From contig DAOTVD010000325.1 in NCBI GenBank assembly GCA_034437075.1, forward strand, positions 1 through 7,608: a stretch of 7,608 nucleotides of DNA, read 5' to 3'. This DNA comes from DAOTVD01 sp034437075 (GTDB lineage Bacteria > Chloroflexota > Anaerolineae > Aggregatilineales > J027). Positions 6,805 through 7,608 of this stretch are shown here, in pieces. The position numbers and the translations under genes are program-made. The notes under the pieces are model-generated. The model was not told the DNA's origin, did no database searches, and was given only the letters and a program-made list of their open reading frames with translations. Positions within the stretch are counted from its first letter, which is position 1. Each line of letters opens with the position of its first letter.

Positions 6805-7608
6805 ATGAAATTACACGAAGACCTGAAATTCTCGCCCATCGTGGCGGGCATGATGAACTTAGCTCAATGGGAACTCTCGTTGGATGACTTGCTCAGTTGG
6901 CTGCAACACGCCATCAATATGGGCATCACCACCTTCGACCATGCCGACATTTACGGCGGCTACACTTGTGAGGCCATTTTTGGGGCTGCGCTAGCCAAAA
7001 AGCCGGGTTTGCGCGGCCTGATGCAACTCGTCACCAAATGCGACATTATGCTTATCAGTGAAAACCGGCCCGAAAACAGCGTAAAGCATTATGATACGAG
7101 CCGCACGCATATCATCAGTTCGGCGGAACGGTCGCTTAAGAACTTGCGCACGGATGTCATTGATCTGTTTTTGATCCATCGCCCCGATCCGTTAATGGCT
7201 GCCGATGAGGTCGCCGCCGCGCTAACAACGCTCACGATTCAGGGTAAAGTGCGGCAGGTGGGGGTGAGTAACTTCACGCCGCATCAGTTCGAGTTATTGC
7301 AAGCGCGGCTCGATTTTCCGTTGATTACCAATCAGGTGGAATGTTCCGTGATGCACTTGGCGCCCCTGCATGATGGCACGTTCGACCAATGCCAAGCGCG
7401 CAACATCACGCCTATGGTGTGGTCACCCTTGGCGGGGGGCAGCATCTTTCGCGGGGACACCGACCAAGCCGCGCGGGTGCAAACTGCGCTACAACAGGTC
7501 GCCGACACGCACAACGGTGCCGGGTTGGATCAAATCGCCCTGGCCTGGCTAATGCGCCATCCCACGCGGCCTATTCCGGTGCTGGGTACGGGCAAGCTCG
7601 CGCGCCTG
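6805..7608 (+). CDS. ydhF: YdhF-like aldo/keto reductase (C-terminus beyond window)
   Basis: The frame runs 268 codons from ATG 6805 to the window end without a stop. The protein follows E. coli YdhF closely in order and wording of motifs: TTFDHADIYGGYTCEAIFG (43-61), a lysine in LVTKC (K78), HIISSAERSLKNL, LIHRPDPLMAADEV with H125, GKVRQVGVSNFTPHQFELLQ, TNQVE, and the C-terminal PIPVLGTGK. The tetrad D45, Y50, K78 and H125 is intact, so it should be an active NAD(P)H-dependent oxidoreductase of unknown substrate. YdhF is about 298 residues, so roughly 30 residues are missing at the right edge. It differs strongly from the aldo/keto reductase just upstream, so the pair is not a recent tandem duplication. 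A good AGGAG site overlapping the previous stop supports the start and co-expression. Confidence 0.9.
   Translation, partial: MKLHEDLKFSPIVAGMMNLAQWELSLDDLLSWLQHAINMGITTFDHADIYGGYTCEAIFGAALAKKPGLRGLMQLVTKCDIMLISENRPENSVKHYDTSRTHIISSAERSLKNLRTDVIDLFLIHRPDPLMAADEVAAALTTLTIQGKVRQVGVSNFTPHQFELLQARLDFPLITNQVECSVMHLAPLHDGTFDQCQARNITPMVWSPLAGGSIFRGDTDQAARVQTALQQVADTHNGAGLDQIALAWLMRHPTRPIPVLGTGKLARL

Overview
The window looks like bacterial chromosomal DNA of moderately high GC content, with tightly packed genes, short intergenic gaps and no mobile-element, CRISPR, tRNA or rRNA signal. The gene mix suggests a Chloroflexota (Anaerolineae-like) bacterium: a sensor-kinase-like protein, a YtxH-type small protein, a DPM1-like dolichyl/polyprenyl-phosphate sugar synthase, a very large YfhO-type membrane protein and two aldo/keto reductases. 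This assignment rests on general resemblance, not on a marker gene, and is tentative.

Layout. At the left edge (1-543, minus strand) is the N-terminal part of a membrane-anchored protein with the look of a sensor histidine kinase: one transmembrane helix followed by a PAS/CACHE-like extracytoplasmic segment. It is cut by the window edge. A 59-bp divergent intergenic region (544-602) separates it from a plus-strand gene for a 75-residue YtxH-domain protein (603-830). That region carries a TATAAT box and a perfect 7-bp inverted repeat with a 3-bp centre, placed where one regulator could control both directions.

The centre (879-5743) is a two-gene unit separated by only 2 nt. The first gene encodes a soluble GT2 polyprenyl-phosphate mannose (or other hexose) synthase. 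The second encodes a 1365-residue protein that fuses a complete YfhO-family GT-C-like membrane protein (about residues 1-861) to a complete Wzx/MATE-like polysaccharide flippase (about residues 874-1365). Together they could form a full make-flip-transfer route: charge a lipid carrier with a sugar in the cytoplasm, flip it, and transfer the sugar to an acceptor outside. This recalls the three-component CsbB/GtcA-like/YfhO glycosylation systems of Firmicutes, but here two of the steps sit on one polypeptide. This is the most interesting feature of the window.

The right part (5786-7608) holds two consecutive aldo/keto reductase genes from clearly different subfamilies, 11 nt apart. The second is close to E. 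coli YdhF and is cut by the window end. Both keep the Asp-Tyr-Lys-His catalytic tetrad. No gene-free stretch longer than 300 bases exists here.
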